A DNA stretch of 64,000 nucleotides from Bacteroidales bacterium (GTDB lineage: Bacteria; Bacteroidota; Bacteroidia; Bacteroidales; UBA932). The stretch lies in the NCBI GenBank assembly GCA_017427385.1, contig JAFRSW010000002.1, positions 39,872 to 103,871 on the forward strand. Direction: 5' to 3'. Of this stretch, positions 17,206-26,814 are shown one piece after another. Position 1 is the first letter of the stretch; each line of letters opens with the position of its first letter. The translations under genes and the position numbers were made by a program. The notes below the pieces were generated by a model that was not told the origin of the DNA, did no database searches, and worked only from the letters and a program-made list of their open reading frames with translations.

Positions 17206-17374
17206 TAGAGGAGCGAAGCGACGAAGTCGGCAGCAGCCGACCGGCCGGGCCGGGTATTTGCGGCAGCAAATACGGAAAGGCGGAAAGGCCGCAGGGGTTC
17301 TGGGGGCAGAGCCCCCACAGAAGGACATTAGGGGCAGCGCCCCTAATAAGACAGAGGAAGCTTGCAAAGCAAGC
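17206..17374. repeat. Cluster of small perfect hairpins downstream of tRNA-Leu
   Basis: It opens with the 21-bp repeat shared with 16206-16226. Consecutive tight hairpins follow: GTCGGC-agca-GCCGAC (17226-17241), GTATTTGC-ggca-GCAAATAC (17254-17273), TGGGGGC-aga-GCCCCCA (17301-17317), TTAGGGGC-agc-GCCCCTAA (17328-17346) and GCTTGC-aaa-GCAAGC (17360-17374). None is followed by a U-run on the tRNA strand. Confidence 0.75.
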
Positions 17375-17380
17375 CTTTCG

Positions 17381-17461
17381 TGCGGGTGGAGAGACTCGAA
17401 CTCTCACGCCGTGAGGCACCAGATCCTAAGTCTGGCTTGTCTACCATTTCAACACACCCGC
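17381..17461 (-). tRNA. tRNA-Leu (anticodon TAG)
   Basis: On the minus strand the acceptor arm GCGGGTG/CACCCGC pairs fully. The anticodon stem CCAGA/TCTGG encloses loop CTTAGGA with anticodon TAG. The T arm has AGAG-TTCGAGT-CTCT and there is a class II variable arm, as expected for leucine. Discriminator is A; CCA is not encoded. Confidence 0.95.
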
Positions 17462-17508
17462 AGTGGTGTGCGGCGCAGGGGCCGCAGAATGGATTGCAAA
17501 GATAGTAA

Positions 17509-20500
17509 TTATTCCGAAACCTTCGCAGACTCCTTCTCCGCCTTACGCCTTTCGCGCTCGGCACGGCGTTGCTCGGCGCGGGTTTCAGCGGCACCAGCCC
17601 AGGGGTGTTCTTCGAGCCAGGCGGCCTGCTGGGCAGTAAGTGCGGCAAGAGCCTCGTCGGCAGCCGCATTCAAGGCAGCCTCAACTTCCTGATTCTCTTC
17701 ATCCACCTGCATGGCGAACAGCAGCGAATCCACCTGCTGGAACTCCTCCTTGTTCAGGAACTCCTCGGAAGGCGCGCCGGTGTAGCTGTTCAGCATCTTC
17801 GCCTTCTCCAGGCGCTTGTTCTCACGGGCCATCTGGTCCATGGCACTCTGCACGCCGCGGTCGTAGACATTACGGATCACGTCCAGCAGGTTCACCTGCA
17901 TGGTATCCAGATCGGCCGTGAACGAAGGCACGCGACCGCCGCGGTACTTGTTGCGCCCCAGCGAAAAACGCCACTTGTCCAGATTGCCGAATATGTTGAT
18001 TCCGAACCTGAAAGGCAGGAAACTCTCCAGAATGGAGATGTTGTACTTCATACTGCCGTTGAAGCCCTGCGTGCCCGCCAGCGCCACTTTGTATTTGTCC
18101 ACGCCCAGCACGAAAGGATAGACCTCGACCTTGTTGTCCCCTATCACAGCATCCACATAAAGGTCTTCTATGTGCCCGATATTTTTATCTTCGAACATCA
18201 GCAGGCGCGTCACCTTGCGCAGCGAACCGGCGTTGCGGATGAACAGATCCTCGCCTGCAACCCGAACAAGGCCGTTCAGAGTAGGCATCTGCACGTTCAT
18301 GTTCGTATCCAGTTGCGTGGTCACCGACACATCGCAGCCCAGATTGCCCTCGAACGACTTCAGCGCAGGCATCATCGCATCCACACTCGGAAGCATGTGG
18401 ATGATATCATACGCCGGCATTTCGATGAGATGCATGTCGATACCCGCAGAAATGTCGGCCTTGCTCTTGGAGGCGTAGAACGCATCCAGTTTGATCTTGC
18501 CCACATTGCTCTGCACGTCCACATCCTTCACCTGCAGGATGCGGTCCTGGATGTTGATCTCGGCAGTTGCAGGGCGTATCTCCAGCGAAGAATAATCCAC
18601 CCGGTCTGCCTGGAGCTTGATGGAACCGCGCAGGTTCTTCGGCACGACTATGGCTCTCATCTCCCCTTCCGTGGGGTCGAATTTGGCATTTGCCAGGGAG
18701 TCCACGACAAAATCGGCAGACTCCACATCCACGCCCTCGTTGGATTTCCCCTGCTGCATGGCCACCAATATCTCGTTGGCATTCAGCCGGTTGGACTTCA
18801 CCTTAAAATTGAACTTAAGCGGCCCTCGGTTGCGGATGAAGCGGCGAAAACCTCCCAGGGAGCCGGTGACATCGATATCCGAAGTGCCGCAGTCCACATT
18901 GAAGGAAGCCAGCTGGGCGTCATCGTCGTCCAGCGCCAGATCCATCGAATTGACAGTGGTGCGCAGAGGCAGCGAAGGCGAAACGATGGAGGCATTCTCC
19001 AGCGACACCAGTCCGCCCGGATGCCAGCGGTTCAGCAGAGCCACCACCGAGGAATCCAGCGACACTTTCAGGTCCTTGGCGGCGAAGTCGTCCACCGGGC
19101 GCGAAGCGCGGAACTTCACAAACAACGAATCGCGCGGCACGCCGGGATACACCCTCTGGAGCGAATCCAGGAAGCGTTTCATGCGCGGACGAGGCCTGCG
19201 GACGCGCTGCATCGCCTCCAGCGACACCAGCGCATTCTCGGCTTCTATCTTGTTCTCACCGGCGTACAGTTTCAGGTAGTCGTCGGTCGTGGAAAAACTC
19301 AGGTACGGCACCATCTTGCCGGCATTCTCCACCTTCTTCACGTCCACACGGTTCACCATGCCGCGCACCCCGGCGCGGAAGGAATCCGAAAGCCCGAAGG
19401 CGAGGCTGTCCATATCGGCGGCCAGCTTCAGGGAGCTTTCGGAGGATGAAAGCAAGATGTCCGGCCGGCGGAGCATGGCCGTTATATTCTGCGACGGCAT
19501 CTGCACGGAAAGCCGGTCACTCGTGAGCCTGCAGGCAATACGCGTCTTATTGAAAATATAGTCTTCCAGCTCGTTCAGATGGGCGTTCACGTCCGCATCC
19601 AGGTCCAACTTGCCGGAACCCCTGATATCCAAATTCTTAGGCAGATAGCGGGCAATGGAGTCCAGTATTACGAAGCCTCCGAGCCGGGCGGCCACGGCCG
19701 GATCACGGCCTATCAGGTCCCGTCCGTCCCCGTCCAGATCGAGCTTTATGCCGTTGCTGCGCAGATGGCAGCGCTCCACGTCGGCAGTCAGGTTCTTCGA
19801 TTTCGAGAGATGCGCCTTCGCACCCAGGTCTACCAGCGCGCGTATCTGCTTGGGCAGCCAGGAGATGTGCCCGGAAGGTATGTCCACCGCCACATCCACT
19901 TCCGGCAGTTCAGCAGAAGATATGTTGCCGTCCGCCCCCACCGCCAGGTTCAGCAGAGCATCGGAACGGATGTCTTTCGCGGCCGGCACCAGCTTGCGGG
20001 CGTAATTGTCGAGCACGTCCGCCAGGCGGCAGGAATCTATGCCGGCGGAACCCTTCACGTATGAATGGTCGTCGTATTTGCTGAAAAGGCCCTCCGCGCG
20101 AAGCGGCACATATGCCACGCGGCCGCGGAGATGGTCCAGGTTCAGATCGAAGTGCGAGCGGTGATTCTTGAACCCGACCCTGGCATCCAGTTCAGCCGGC
20201 ACCTGCAGGCTTCCGAGCGAAGGAGAGAAGTACAGAGCTTCTCCGTCCAGGCCCAGATCCAGCAGGTTCGTGCGAGGGTTATCCAGCGTGAGGGCATCCA
20301 CCGCCACGGCGAGGGTATCCGCCGGAAGGCGCCCGCTGAGCCGCAGCGAATCCAGATTCAGATGCGCCCCGCGCAGCTTGGACGCGAGCACGTTTTTCTT
20401 CAAACGGAAGTCCCCGCGCAGCGCGAGTTCGTCGAACGCCACCCGGGCATGCACGGTATCCGCCTGCGAGGTATACACCACCTTCGGCTTCTCCCCTATC

Positions 20501-21021
20501 CGCACGTCCGCCATTGAGATCCAAGGCAGGCCGGTGCCTTTCTTCAGCGTATCCTCCTGCTTCTCCTCCCCCTTCTTGAAGATGTCCAGGTTCGAGTGGC
20601 CGGGGGTGTAGGCATGATAATATAGCTGGGGATGGTCCAGATGCAGGCGTTTCACGCGGATGCGGCCGAGCAGCAGCCTCCAGGGATTCACGGCAACGGC
20701 GAACCGGTCGGCCGCGAGGAGGGTGTCCTCCACCGCACCGCGGCCCTCCGCAAGCAGAGGCCCGCGTACCCCGACCCGGTCGAACTCCGAGAAGAGTTCG
20801 TGAGGATAGGTAATCGAAAGCGAATCCGCCTCGGCCACAATGTTGGGGAAGGTCTTGAAATGCAGGCGCGAGTAGCGCAACTGGCCGTTCTCCAGGGCGT
20901 TAGCGGCGATGGAATCCACCTTCTTGCGCATCCAGGCGCTGTTCAGCGTGAGCTGTAGCGCAAGGATGATCACGGCGAAGACCGCCACGATTATTCCCAG
21001 TATCCTGGCCAGACGTTTCAT
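17509..21021 (-). CDS. AsmA-like envelope protein
   Basis: A 1170-residue protein with one N-terminal transmembrane anchor (about 7-27), an AsmA N-terminal segment (FKTFPNIVAEADSLSITYP) and a long beta-rich body. The AsmA C-terminal domain (about 900-1070) includes VSTQLDTNM-like and GFNGSMKYNISILESF sequences. AsmA-family proteins are repeating-groove proteins implicated in lipid transport or outer-membrane homeostasis. A charged Glu/Ala/Arg-rich tail ends the protein. It starts 3 bp after the fumarase gene, so prfB, fumarase and this gene probably form one transcription unit. Confidence 0.85.
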   Translation of the reverse strand: MKRLARILGIIVAVFAVIILALQLTLNSAWMRKKVDSIAANALENGQLRYSRLHFKTFPNIVAEADSLSITYPHELFSEFDRVGVRGPLLAEGRGAVEDTLLAADRFAVAVNPWRLLLGRIRVKRLHLDHPQLYYHAYTPGHSNLDIFKKGEEKQEDTLKKGTGLPWISMADVRIGEKPKVVYTSQADTVHARVAFDELALRGDFRLKKNVLASKLRGAHLNLDSLRLSGRLPADTLAVAVDALTLDNPRTNLLDLGLDGEALYFSPSLGSLQVPAELDARVGFKNHRSHFDLNLDHLRGRVAYVPLRAEGLFSKYDDHSYVKGSAGIDSCRLADVLDNYARKLVPAAKDIRSDALLNLAVGADGNISSAELPEVDVAVDIPSGHISWLPKQIRALVDLGAKAHLSKSKNLTADVERCHLRSNGIKLDLDGDGRDLIGRDPAVAARLGGFVILDSIARYLPKNLDIRGSGKLDLDADVNAHLNELEDYIFNKTRIACRLTSDRLSVQMPSQNITAMLRRPDILLSSSESSLKLAADMDSLAFGLSDSFRAGVRGMVNRVDVKKVENAGKMVPYLSFSTTDDYLKLYAGENKIEAENALVSLEAMQRVRRPRPRMKRFLDSLQRVYPGVPRDSLFVKFRASRPVDDFAAKDLKVSLDSSVVALLNRWHPGGLVSLENASIVSPSLPLRTTVNSMDLALDDDDAQLASFNVDCGTSDIDVTGSLGGFRRFIRNRGPLKFNFKVKSNRLNANEILVAMQQGKSNEGVDVESADFVVDSLANAKFDPTEGEMRAIVVPKNLRGSIKLQADRVDYSSLEIRPATAEINIQDRILQVKDVDVQSNVGKIKLDAFYASKSKADISAGIDMHLIEMPAYDIIHMLPSVDAMMPALKSFEGNLGCDVSVTTQLDTNMNVQMPTLNGLVRVAGEDLFIRNAGSLRKVTRLLMFEDKNIGHIEDLYVDAVIGDNKVEVYPFVLGVDKYKVALAGTQGFNGSMKYNISILESFLPFRFGINIFGNLDKWRFSLGRNKYRGGRVPSFTADLDTMQVNLLDVIRNVYDRGVQSAMDQMARENKRLEKAKMLNSYTGAPSEEFLNKEEFQQVDSLLFAMQVDEENQEVEAALNAAADEALAALTAQQAAWLEEHPWAGAAETRAEQRRAERERRKAEKESAKVSE

Positions 21022-21024
21022 TTC

Positions 21025-22665
21025 CTAGAACTTCTTGAAGAAATCGTTACCCTTGTCATCCACGAGGATGAATGCGGGGAAATCCTCCACGGTAATCTTC
21101 CAGATGGCTTCCATTCCGAGTTCGGGATATTCCACGCACTCGATGCTGCGTATGCTGCTCTGCGAGAGCACTGCCGCCACGCCGCCTATGGTGCCGAGAT
21201 AGAAGCCGCCATGCTTCTTGCACGCGTCGGTCACAACCTGGGTACGGTTGCCCTTGGCTATCATCACAAGCGATGCGCCATTGGCCTGGAACTCATCAAC
21301 ATACGGATCCATGCGGTTGGCCGTGGTGGGGCCCATCGACCCGCAGGGGTATCCTTCCGGAGTCTTGGCAGGGCCGGCGTAGAGGATAGGATGGTCCTTG
21401 AAGTAGGCAGGCATGCCTTCGCCTGCATCCAGGCGGGCCTTCAGCTTTGCGTGGGCTATGTCGCGGGCCACGATGATGGTGCCCTTCAGGTTCACGCGGG
21501 TGCCTACCGCATACTTGCTGAGTTCGGCGCGAACGAAGTCGATTCCCTTGTCGAGGTCGATCTCTATGCCCTTCGGGCCCTCGCCCGGCTTGCGGTATTC
21601 TTCGGGGATGAGTTCGGAAGGATTGGTATCCATCTTCTCAATCCACACGCCGTCGGCGTTGATCTTGCTCTTGATATTGCGGTCTGCGGAGCAACTGACG
21701 CCCATGCCAATGGGGCAGCTGGCGCCGTGCCTGGGCAGGCGCACAACTCGGATATCGTGGGCGAGATACTTGCCTCCGAACTGGGCTCCGAGGCCTATCT
21801 TCTGGGCTTCCTTCAGGAGTTTCTGCTCCAGGTCGATGTCGCGGAATGCGCGGCCGGTCTCGTCGCCGGTGGTGGGCAGGTTGTCGTAGTATTTGATGCT
21901 CGCCAGCTTCACCGTGAGCAGGTTCTTTTCCGCGGAGGTGCCGCCGATCACAAATGCGATGTGATACGGAGGGCATGCTGCGGTGCCGAGGGTCTTCATC
22001 TTCTCCACCAGGAACGGCAGCAGGGTGCCTTCGTTCTGGATGGTGGCCTTGGTCATGGGATAGAAGTAGGTCTTGTTGGCGCTGCCGCCGCCCTTTGCGA
22101 CCATCACGAAGCGGTATTCGTCACCCTGGGTAGCCTCGATGTCGATCTGGGCAGGGAGGTTGCACTTTGTGTTGACCTCGTCGTACATGTTCAGCGGTGC
22201 GTTCTGGCTGTAGCGCAGGTTCTCCTGGGTGTAGGTGTTGAACACGCCTTTCGAGAGAGCCTCCTCGTCCTCGAAATCCGTCCAAACGCGCTGTCCTTTC
22301 TCTCCGTGGATGATGGCGGTGCCGGTGTCCTGGCAGAAGGGAAGCACGCCCTTCACAGCGCACTCTGCGTTACGCAGGAACTGCAGGGCAACATATTTGT
22401 CGTTCTCGCTGGCTTCCGGATCGTGGAGGATCGCAGCCACCTGCTCGTTATGGGCGCGACGCAGCATGAACTGGCAGTCGTGGAAGCTCTGCTGGGCCAC
22501 CAGCGTGAGGGCCTCGGGAGAGACCTCCAGGATGGTTTTGCCGCCGCAGCTGCAGTGGCCACCGAACTTGGATGTCTTCACAAGTTTCTCCGACCCCGGA
22601 ATCTTGTAATACTCAGTTGTATCCGCGCCTAGCTGGAACATCGGCGCATACTTGAATTCTGCCAT
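21025..22665 (-). CDS. Class I fumarate hydratase (Fe-S)
   Basis: A 546-residue single-chain class I fumarase interconverting fumarate and malate with a 4Fe-4S cluster. The N-terminal alpha domain shows [19 protein letters not shown] and [14 protein letters not shown]; the C-terminal beta domain shows [20 protein letters not shown] with the cluster-binding region and the end [11 protein letters not shown]. Cluster cysteines are plausible at [16 protein letters not shown] and the central region. It lies 3 bp downstream of prfB and 3 bp upstream of the AsmA-like gene. Confidence 0.93.
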   Translation of the reverse strand: MAEFKYAPMFQLGADTTEYYKIPGSEKLVKTSKFGGHCSCGGKTILEVSPEALTLVAQQSFHDCQFMLRRAHNEQVAAILHDPEASENDKYVALQFLRNAECAVKGVLPFCQDTGTAIIHGEKGQRVWTDFEDEEALSKGVFNTYTQENLRYSQNAPLNMYDEVNTKCNLPAQIDIEATQGDEYRFVMVAKGGGSANKTYFYPMTKATIQNEGTLLPFLVEKMKTLGTAACPPYHIAFVIGGTSAEKNLLTVKLASIKYYDNLPTTGDETGRAFRDIDLEQKLLKEAQKIGLGAQFGGKYLAHDIRVVRLPRHGASCPIGMGVSCSADRNIKSKINADGVWIEKMDTNPSELIPEEYRKPGEGPKGIEIDLDKGIDFVRAELSKYAVGTRVNLKGTIIVARDIAHAKLKARLDAGEGMPAYFKDHPILYAGPAKTPEGYPCGSMGPTTANRMDPYVDEFQANGASLVMIAKGNRTQVVTDACKKHGGFYLGTIGGVAAVLSQSSIRSIECVEYPELGMEAIWKITVEDFPAFILVDDKGNDFFKKF

Positions 22666-22668
22666 ATC

Positions 22669-23739
22669 TTAATTGTTCATTAAATATTTCTTCATGAATT
22701 CATTGAGGTCCCCGTCCAGCACACCCTGCGTGTCGGCGGTTTCATAGCCGGTGCGGAGGTCCTTAACCATGCGGTAGGGATGCAGCACGTAGGAGCGTAT
22801 CTGCGAGCCCCATTCTATCTTCTTTTTCTGCCCCTCCAGCTCCGCCTGCTTCTCCTGGCGCTTCTTGAGCTCGATGTCGTAAAGGCGACTCTTGAGGATG
22901 CGGAGGGCGTTCTGGCGGTTGTCCTGCTGGGAGCGGGTTTCGGTGTTCTCCACCATTATGCCCGTGGGGATGTGGCGCACGCGCACGCCGGTCTCCACTT
23001 TATTCACGTTCTGCCCGCCGTGGCCGCCGGAGCGGAAGGTATCCCACTCGATGTCCGAGGGGTTGATCTCTATGTTGATGCTGTCGTCTACGAGGGGATA
23101 GATGAAGACGGAGGAGAAGGTGGTCTGGCGCTTGCCCTGGGCGTTGAACGGGGAGATGCGCACGAGCCTGTGCACGCCGCTCTCGGCCTTAAGGTAGCCG
23201 TAGGCATAGTCGCCTTCGAACTGGATGGTGCAGGACTTGATGCCTGCCTCGTCACCCTCGATGAGTTCCGTGACGGTCATCTTGTAGCCATTGCGCTCGC
23301 CCCAGCGCATGTACATGCGCATCAGCATGGAACTCCAGTCGTTGGATTCGGTGCCACCGGCCCCGGAATTGATGGTGAGCACGGCACCGAGGTTGTCCCC
23401 TTCCTCGCCCAGCATGTTCTTGAATTCCAGGTCTTCCAGTTTCTTCAGGGCATCCGCGTAAGCCGCATCGGTATCCGGCCCCTCAGGATCGAGTTCCATG
23501 AGGACTTCCAGGTCGTCGGTGGCGGAAACAAGGGCGTCGAAGGCCGTCAGCCATGCCTTGACGGAGCTGACTCCTTTTAGGAAGGCTTCCGCCGACTTGG
23601 GGTCGTCCCAGAAACCGGGAGCCTGGCTCTGGGCGTCCTTTTCGGCCACTTCCTGCCTCTTGTCCGATATGCTCAAGGCCTTCTCCAGCACGGATATGCG
23701 CTGGCGAAGGTCTTTCATCTGTTCCTGTGTAATCATCAT
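22669..23739 (-). CDS. prfB: Peptide chain release factor 2
   Basis: Recognises UGA and UAA stop codons and triggers peptidyl-tRNA hydrolysis. The RF2 anticodon-mimic tripeptide SPF is seen in RISPFNAQGKRQ, and the catalytic GGQ in RSGGHGGQNVNK. The 356-residue frame is continuous from MMITQEQMKDLRQRIS, so no programmed +1 frameshift is needed, unlike many prfB genes. A TAAATTTG promoter element reads on the minus strand at 23741-23748, just before the first ATG, so translation may begin on a leaderless message or at the second ATG (23736). Confidence 0.95.
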   Translation of the reverse strand: MMITQEQMKDLRQRISVLEKALSISDKRQEVAEKDAQSQAPGFWDDPKSAEAFLKGVSSVKAWLTAFDALVSATDDLEVLMELDPEGPDTDAAYADALKKLEDLEFKNMLGEEGDNLGAVLTINSGAGGTESNDWSSMLMRMYMRWGERNGYKMTVTELIEGDEAGIKSCTIQFEGDYAYGYLKAESGVHRLVRISPFNAQGKRQTTFSSVFIYPLVDDSINIEINPSDIEWDTFRSGGHGGQNVNKVETGVRVRHIPTGIMVENTETRSQQDNRQNALRILKSRLYDIELKKRQEKQAELEGQKKKIEWGSQIRSYVLHPYRMVKDLRTGYETADTQGVLDGDLNEFMKKYLMNN

Positions 23740-23787
23740 ACAAATTTAATGATTATTCCCGATTTTTTCCGATATTTACACCACGAA

Positions 23788-24714
23788 ATGAAACTTTCCG
23801 TCATCATTCCTGCATATAATGCAGAGCAAACGCTCGCCGCCTGCGTGGAGAGTGTGTTTTCTGCGCTCGGCAACATTGAACTCGAAATAATAGTAATTGA
23901 TGACGGATCCTCCGATGGGACTCTCAAGCTTTTGGCCTCCCTCGCGGCCGGGCATCCTGGGATTCGGGTGCTGAACCGTGCCAACGGCGGCGTGTCCGCC
24001 GCCCGCAACCTGGGCCTCCTCCAGGCTAGTGGAGAATGGGTGACTTTCGTGGATGCCGACGACACCCTGGACGCCTCCTGCGGTCCGGTACTTGCACGTG
24101 CCTTAAAAACCACCTGCGACATCCTGATCCTGCGCAGTTTCGCGGGCAACAAGGAGCGCTACCCCTGGGCCGGCCTGTTTGAGGACGGCAGCGTTTCCAA
24201 CCGCTCGGACCTTATGCAGAAAGGGTATCTCCGCGGCAGCATTTGCGGATGCATCTTCCATCGCAATTTCCTTATAGACAACGGTTTACGCTTCCCCAAA
24301 GGCGTGAGGCTTTCGGAGGATACGGTATTCTTCTCCGCCTGCCTCAGCATGGCCAGCAGCATCCGCTTCTGCAACATACCCTTCTACCGTATTGGTGTAA
24401 GCGAGAGCAGCGCCTCCCGCACTTTCCGGCCCGACGACCCCGAGCAACTCGCCCTCGCAATGGACGCAGTGGCCGCTTCCGTTCAGGACGGACCCGTGCG
24501 TAACTACACCCTCTATAAACTGATGATAGTGCTGGCCTCCAGGTCGGCCGCCGCCGGCATCCCCGCAGGGGAAATCTACCGCAGGTGCGGCCTTTCCGGG
24601 CGCCTTCCCCTGAAGCTGGAGGGCATATATGCAGAAAGGTTCAAGATACGCATCCTGAACCTCTCTTTCAATCTTTTCCGCCGGCTGATCGCGCTGCGGG
24701 ATTCTTTCCGCTAG
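23788..24714 (+). CDS. Family 2 glycosyltransferase
   Basis: A 308-residue GT-A glycosyltransferase. I start it at ATG 23788, which places the classic family start KLSVIIPAYNAEQTL at the N-terminus. Further motifs are VIDDGSSDGT, NGGVSAARNLG and the metal-binding VDADDTLD (DxD-like). It most likely adds a sugar in capsule, LPS-like or exopolysaccharide synthesis. It is convergent with the next glycosyltransferase gene (4-bp overlap at the stops), so the pair sits tail to tail. Confidence 0.88.
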   Translation: MKLSVIIPAYNAEQTLAACVESVFSALGNIELEIIVIDDGSSDGTLKLLASLAAGHPGIRVLNRANGGVSAARNLGLLQASGEWVTFVDADDTLDASCGPVLARALKTTCDILILRSFAGNKERYPWAGLFEDGSVSNRSDLMQKGYLRGSICGCIFHRNFLIDNGLRFPKGVRLSEDTVFFSACLSMASSIRFCNIPFYRIGVSESSASRTFRPDDPEQLALAMDAVAASVQDGPVRNYTLYKLMIVLASRSAAAGIPAGEIYRRCGLSGRLPLKLEGIYAERFKIRILNLSFNLFRRLIALRDSFR

Positions 24715-25553
24715 CGGCCCAGAAGGCTTTTCAGCCAAAGAGTGAAGCGCCCCAGGGATATCTCCCATGAGGGAGTTTGTTCGTAGCTGCGGTAGTAGTA
24801 GGATTCGCTTTCGAACTTCATGCTGCGGATGCGACGGCGGTCGTAGTAGCGGCGCGTGGTCGCCCCATGCTCGTGGAGGACCTCCACCACCGGGTAGTAA
24901 TACGCTCCCAGGCCCACCCCGGCCATCCGTGCAGACAGGATCATCTCCTCTCCATAGAGGAAGGTCTCCGGATCGAGCATCCCCACCTCGGAGAAGGCGC
25001 TGGCCTTCACCATGAAGCAGCAGCCCGAAACGGTGCTGCAGGGGCCTTCGATGGCCGTTTCGGCGAAGTCCAGCTGCATCTTTTCCCGCAGTTTGCGAGG
25101 ACCGTAGATGAGTTTGCCCCAGTACGGGAGGAGGTTCCGCTGCGCGAAACTCTGTTTGGGCGATGGGCTCTGCAGCCGGCCGTCCAGCCCTACGACCTTG
25201 GGACCTATGATGCCCGTGGAGGGCAGCTCCGCCAGCTTTGCGGCCATGCGGTCCACCACATCGGCATCGGTGAAGACTATGTCGTTGTTCACGAAGAGGA
25301 GCAGGTCTGCTCCCTGCTTGATAGCGTATTCCGCGCCCTGGTTGTTGGCCTTCGCGAAGCCCAGGTTTTTGTTTGCGGGGAGGATGGTCACGATTCCTTC
25401 AAGCTCCTTTTTCAAAATCTCCACCGCATCTGCGCCGGAGCCATTATCCACAATCACCACCTGGTGCGGCACCCCAATCTTGCCACACTCCTCCCGCACG
25501 AAGCGTATAGTCCGCTCCGGATTCCCAAAGTTGATGATGACGACTCCTATCAT
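24711..25553 (-). CDS. Family 2 glycosyltransferase (rhamnosyltransferase type)
   Basis: A 280-residue GT2 enzyme starting MIGVVIINFGNPERTI at ATG 25553, chosen because an upstream start would run into murI. Seen are VDNGSGADA, LGFAKANNQGAEYA and the acceptor-site FVNNDIVFTDADV, then GCCFMVKASAFSEVGMLD, which is typical of rhamnosyl- and related polysaccharide transferases. It is 16 bp downstream of murI on the same strand and probably co-transcribed. Confidence 0.87.
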   Translation of the reverse strand: MIGVVIINFGNPERTIRFVREECGKIGVPHQVVIVDNGSGADAVEILKKELEGIVTILPANKNLGFAKANNQGAEYAIKQGADLLLFVNNDIVFTDADVVDRMAAKLAELPSTGIIGPKVVGLDGRLQSPSPKQSFAQRNLLPYWGKLIYGPRKLREKMQLDFAETAIEGPCSTVSGCCFMVKASAFSEVGMLDPETFLYGEEMILSARMAGVGLGAYYYPVVEVLHEHGATTRRYYDRRRIRSMKFESESYYYRSYEQTPSWEISLGRFTLWLKSLLGR

Positions 25554-25569
25554 ATAGTGATGCCCCCCC

Positions 25570-26391
25570 TCACAGGGACGCATAGAATTCTTTCAGTTTC
25601 CCATCCTCCCCCGACGCAAACAGTTCCACACCTCTCGGCCTGGGCACAGTTTCCTCCACGGGCGCGGCTGCTTTCGCACCCCCCTGCACAGCGCCACCTT
25701 CCAAAGGCTCTCCCTGCACTGCGCCACTTTCCAACACCTGAACCAGCCTTTTTGCCACCGCGGGCGCCGGATCGATAAACTCCACATCACCATGCCCGAG
25801 CTCCGCAGCCACCTTCCGGAGGGTTTCCAGCAAGAAGGGATAATGCGTGCATCCAAGCACGATGCGGTCGGCCCCCTCCGCGAGGAGTGGCTCCAGCGCT
25901 GCCTTCACGACGCTTTCCGCCTTAGGGCCAGTCAGTTTGCCCGCCTCTACCAACTCCACGAAGCCCTTGCCAACTCTTTCGACTATCTTCACATGGTCCT
26001 CGAAGCGGCCTTTTGTGTTCAGATATTTACTGCCCTTGAGTGTGCCTGCTGTGGCCAGGACGCCAATCACGCCGGTTTTTGTGCCCAGCGCCGCCGGCTT
26101 CACTGCAGGTTCCATTCCCACAAAAGGAATATCATAACTGTTGCGGAGATCCTCTATGGCTGCGGCAGTGGCGGTATTGCAGGCCAGCACAACGGCCTCA
26201 GCGCCCCTTAAAATAAAGAAATCCGTTATTGAATGGAGGCGCTCCCGGATGTATTCGGGAGTTTTTTCGCCATAGGGGCAGTGGGCATTGTCGGCATAAT
26301 AGATATAGTGTTCATCCGGCAGGAGTTTGCGGATCTCCCGGAAGACCGAGAGGCCGCCTACGCCTGAATCCATTATCCCGATTACTGCCAT
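25570..26391 (-). CDS. murI: Glutamate racemase
   Basis: Makes D-glutamate for peptidoglycan. GIMDSGVGGLSVFREI at the N-terminus, the catalytic Cys regions VVLACNTATAA and IVLGCTHYPFLLE and the substrate segment YYADNAHCPYGEK all match the family. The C-terminal region is extended by a 30-bp DNA repeat in frame (SGAVQGEPLEGGAVQGG at about residues 222-238), followed by PVEETVPRPRGVELFASGED. The insertion lies after the catalytic core, so activity is probably kept. Confidence 0.92.
   Translation of the reverse strand: MAVIGIMDSGVGGLSVFREIRKLLPDEHYIYYADNAHCPYGEKTPEYIRERLHSITDFFILRGAEAVVLACNTATAAAIEDLRNSYDIPFVGMEPAVKPAALGTKTGVIGVLATAGTLKGSKYLNTKGRFEDHVKIVERVGKGFVELVEAGKLTGPKAESVVKAALEPLLAEGADRIVLGCTHYPFLLETLRKVAAELGHGDVEFIDPAPAVAKRLVQVLESGAVQGEPLEGGAVQGGAKAAAPVEETVPRPRGVELFASGEDGKLKEFYASL
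25682..25734. repeat. 30-bp direct repeat within murI
   Basis: CCCTGCACAGCGCCACCTTC and a close copy recur at 25682 and 25712 (30-bp period, divisible by 3). They encode the repeated peptide GGAVQG / SGAVQG in the C-terminal part of MurI. Confidence 0.75.
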
Positions 26392-26460
26392 AATGCAAAT
26401 CTACAAAAATTCCAGCAAATTCTTCAGGTCCTGGCCTTGACTTGGGGCGAATATGACCTC

Positions 26461-26630
26461 TGGCGCACCAGGTAGGGCCAAGAACAGGGGGACCTGGGGC
26501 GGAGAAGGCCTCTGGCGCACCAGGTAGGGCTCGAAACAAGGGGACCTGGGGCGGAGAAGGCCTCTGGCGCACCAGGTAGGGCTCGAAACAAGGGGACCTG
26601 GGGCGCTGAGGGCCCTTTCCGCACCGGGTG
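26461..26630. repeat. Tandem hairpin array, exact 52-bp period
   Basis: Units beginning TGGCGCACCAGGTAGGG start at 26461, 26513 and 26565, and a decayed fourth (GCACCGGGT) falls at the next 52-bp step. Each has inverted arms CCAGGT and ACCTGG. Units 2 and 3 are nearly identical. It lies upstream of murI in intergenic DNA. Confidence 0.9.
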
Positions 26631-26647
26631 ATGGTTGGTGGGGGGCC

Positions 26648-26734
26648 ACCCGTAGAGGAAAAGGCGGAAAACCTCTATAGGTCGGTGGTTTTAGGGCTTA
26701 CCCGTCGAGGAAAACCCATGAAACCTCTACGGGT
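26648..26734. repeat. Two tandem hairpins, 52-bp period
   Basis: Palindromic units at 26648-26682 and 26700-26734 start ACCCGTAGAGG and ACCCGTCGAGG and end CCTCTATAGGT and CCTCTACGGGT, with a 17-bp spacer. Sequence and spacing relate them to the arrays at 16997-17135 and 34238-34376. Confidence 0.88.
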
Positions 26735-26814
26735 CATGGGGTTCGCGAGTGGCTGGCCGCCGGCTGTGGGGAGCTCGCCGGAAGGGCTCTCCTCGCCGGC
26801 GACCATGCCAGCAG

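Noticed and set aside
17569-19449. Plus-strand open frame of 626 codons opposite the AsmA-like gene
   Set aside because: His/Arg/Gln-rich antisense translation with no signal peptide or domain; the minus-strand gene explains the region.
26461-26630. CRISPR-like array
   Set aside because: Repeats at constant 52-bp steps recall CRISPR, but there are only two to four units, spacers are conserved between arrays rather than unique, and no cas gene is in the window.
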